A stretch of DNA of 64,000 nucleotides from an uncultured Lachnospiraceae bacterium (GTDB taxonomy: Bacteria > Bacillota > Clostridia > Lachnospirales > Lachnospiraceae). The notes below the pieces were generated by a model. That model was not told the DNA's origin. It searched no databases and saw only the letters and a list, made by a program, of their open reading frames with translations. The stretch covers positions 185,895 through 249,894 of the forward strand of contig CAMNSZ010000003.1 of NCBI GenBank assembly GCA_946557105.1, in the 5' to 3' direction. Each line of letters starts with the position of its first letter. Within the stretch, counting starts at the first letter, position 1. Below are positions 63,987 to 64,000 of the stretch, piece after piece. A program made the position numbers and the translations under genes.

Positions 63987-64000
63987 AACAGAGTTGCCGC

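Overview
The window looks like chromosome of a motile, Gram-positive clostridial bacterium, most likely Lachnospiraceae (Roseburia, Lachnospira or Butyrivibrio type). Grounds are the single long flagellar/chemotaxis operon with fliY, cheC and cheD, lipoprotein solute-binding proteins, strong AGGAGG ribosome sites with many GTG/TTG starts, moderate G+C, and rpsB-tsf directly after the flagellar genes. The genus is inferred from gene order and protein character, not from a marker search.

Region 1 (1-21.8 kb) is one plus-strand flagellar and chemotaxis operon: motB (partial), fliL, fliM, fliY, cheY, fliO, fliP, fliQ, fliR, flhB, flhA, flhF, flhG, a PilZ (YcgR-type) gene, cheB, cheA, cheW, cheC, cheD, a small membrane protein, fliA, a FapA-type gene and three poorly known genes. 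Together they encode the stator, the C-ring switch, the type III export gate, the placement GTPases, the CheA-CheY-CheB signalling core with CheC/CheD/FliY adaptation, a c-di-GMP brake and the late flagellar sigma factor.

Region 2 (21.8-25.8 kb) is the translation operon rpsB-tsf. Its promoter is embedded in the terminator hairpin that closes the flagellar operon. An AT-rich island follows with a putative PD-(D/E)XK-like protein and an apparent gene remnant, then an endonuclease/exonuclease/phosphatase-family protein.

Region 3 (25.8-42.9 kb) is surface and transport. It holds a giant two-part GT-C glycosyltransferase on the minus strand, a divergent ABC ATPase plus FtsX-type permease with a very long coiled coil, and a six-gene operon. 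That operon has two propeller-like/solute-binding fusion lipoproteins, two CUT1-type permeases, a HlyD-type adaptor and a MacB-core-like protein, and no ATPase.

Region 4 (42.9-51.7 kb) is housekeeping: a YgjP-type metallopeptidase, thiamine pyrophosphokinase, a cation diffusion facilitator, gpmI, eno (with a terminator-like hairpin over its ribosome site), secG, rnr and smpB. A broken ECF sigma factor lies just after smpB.

Region 5 (51.7-64 kb) holds an orphan solute-binding lipoprotein, an HD-GYP protein, tmRNA (ssrA, close to its partner smpB), small unknown proteins, a BFD-type [2Fe-2S] protein, an OmpR-type two-component pair separated by a 52-bp tandem repeat, hflX, a polytopic membrane protein and a lipoprotein. 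The window ends in two consensus sigma-A promoters in tandem, the usual arrangement ahead of an rRNA operon. No tRNA or rRNA gene, CRISPR array or insertion sequence was seen.
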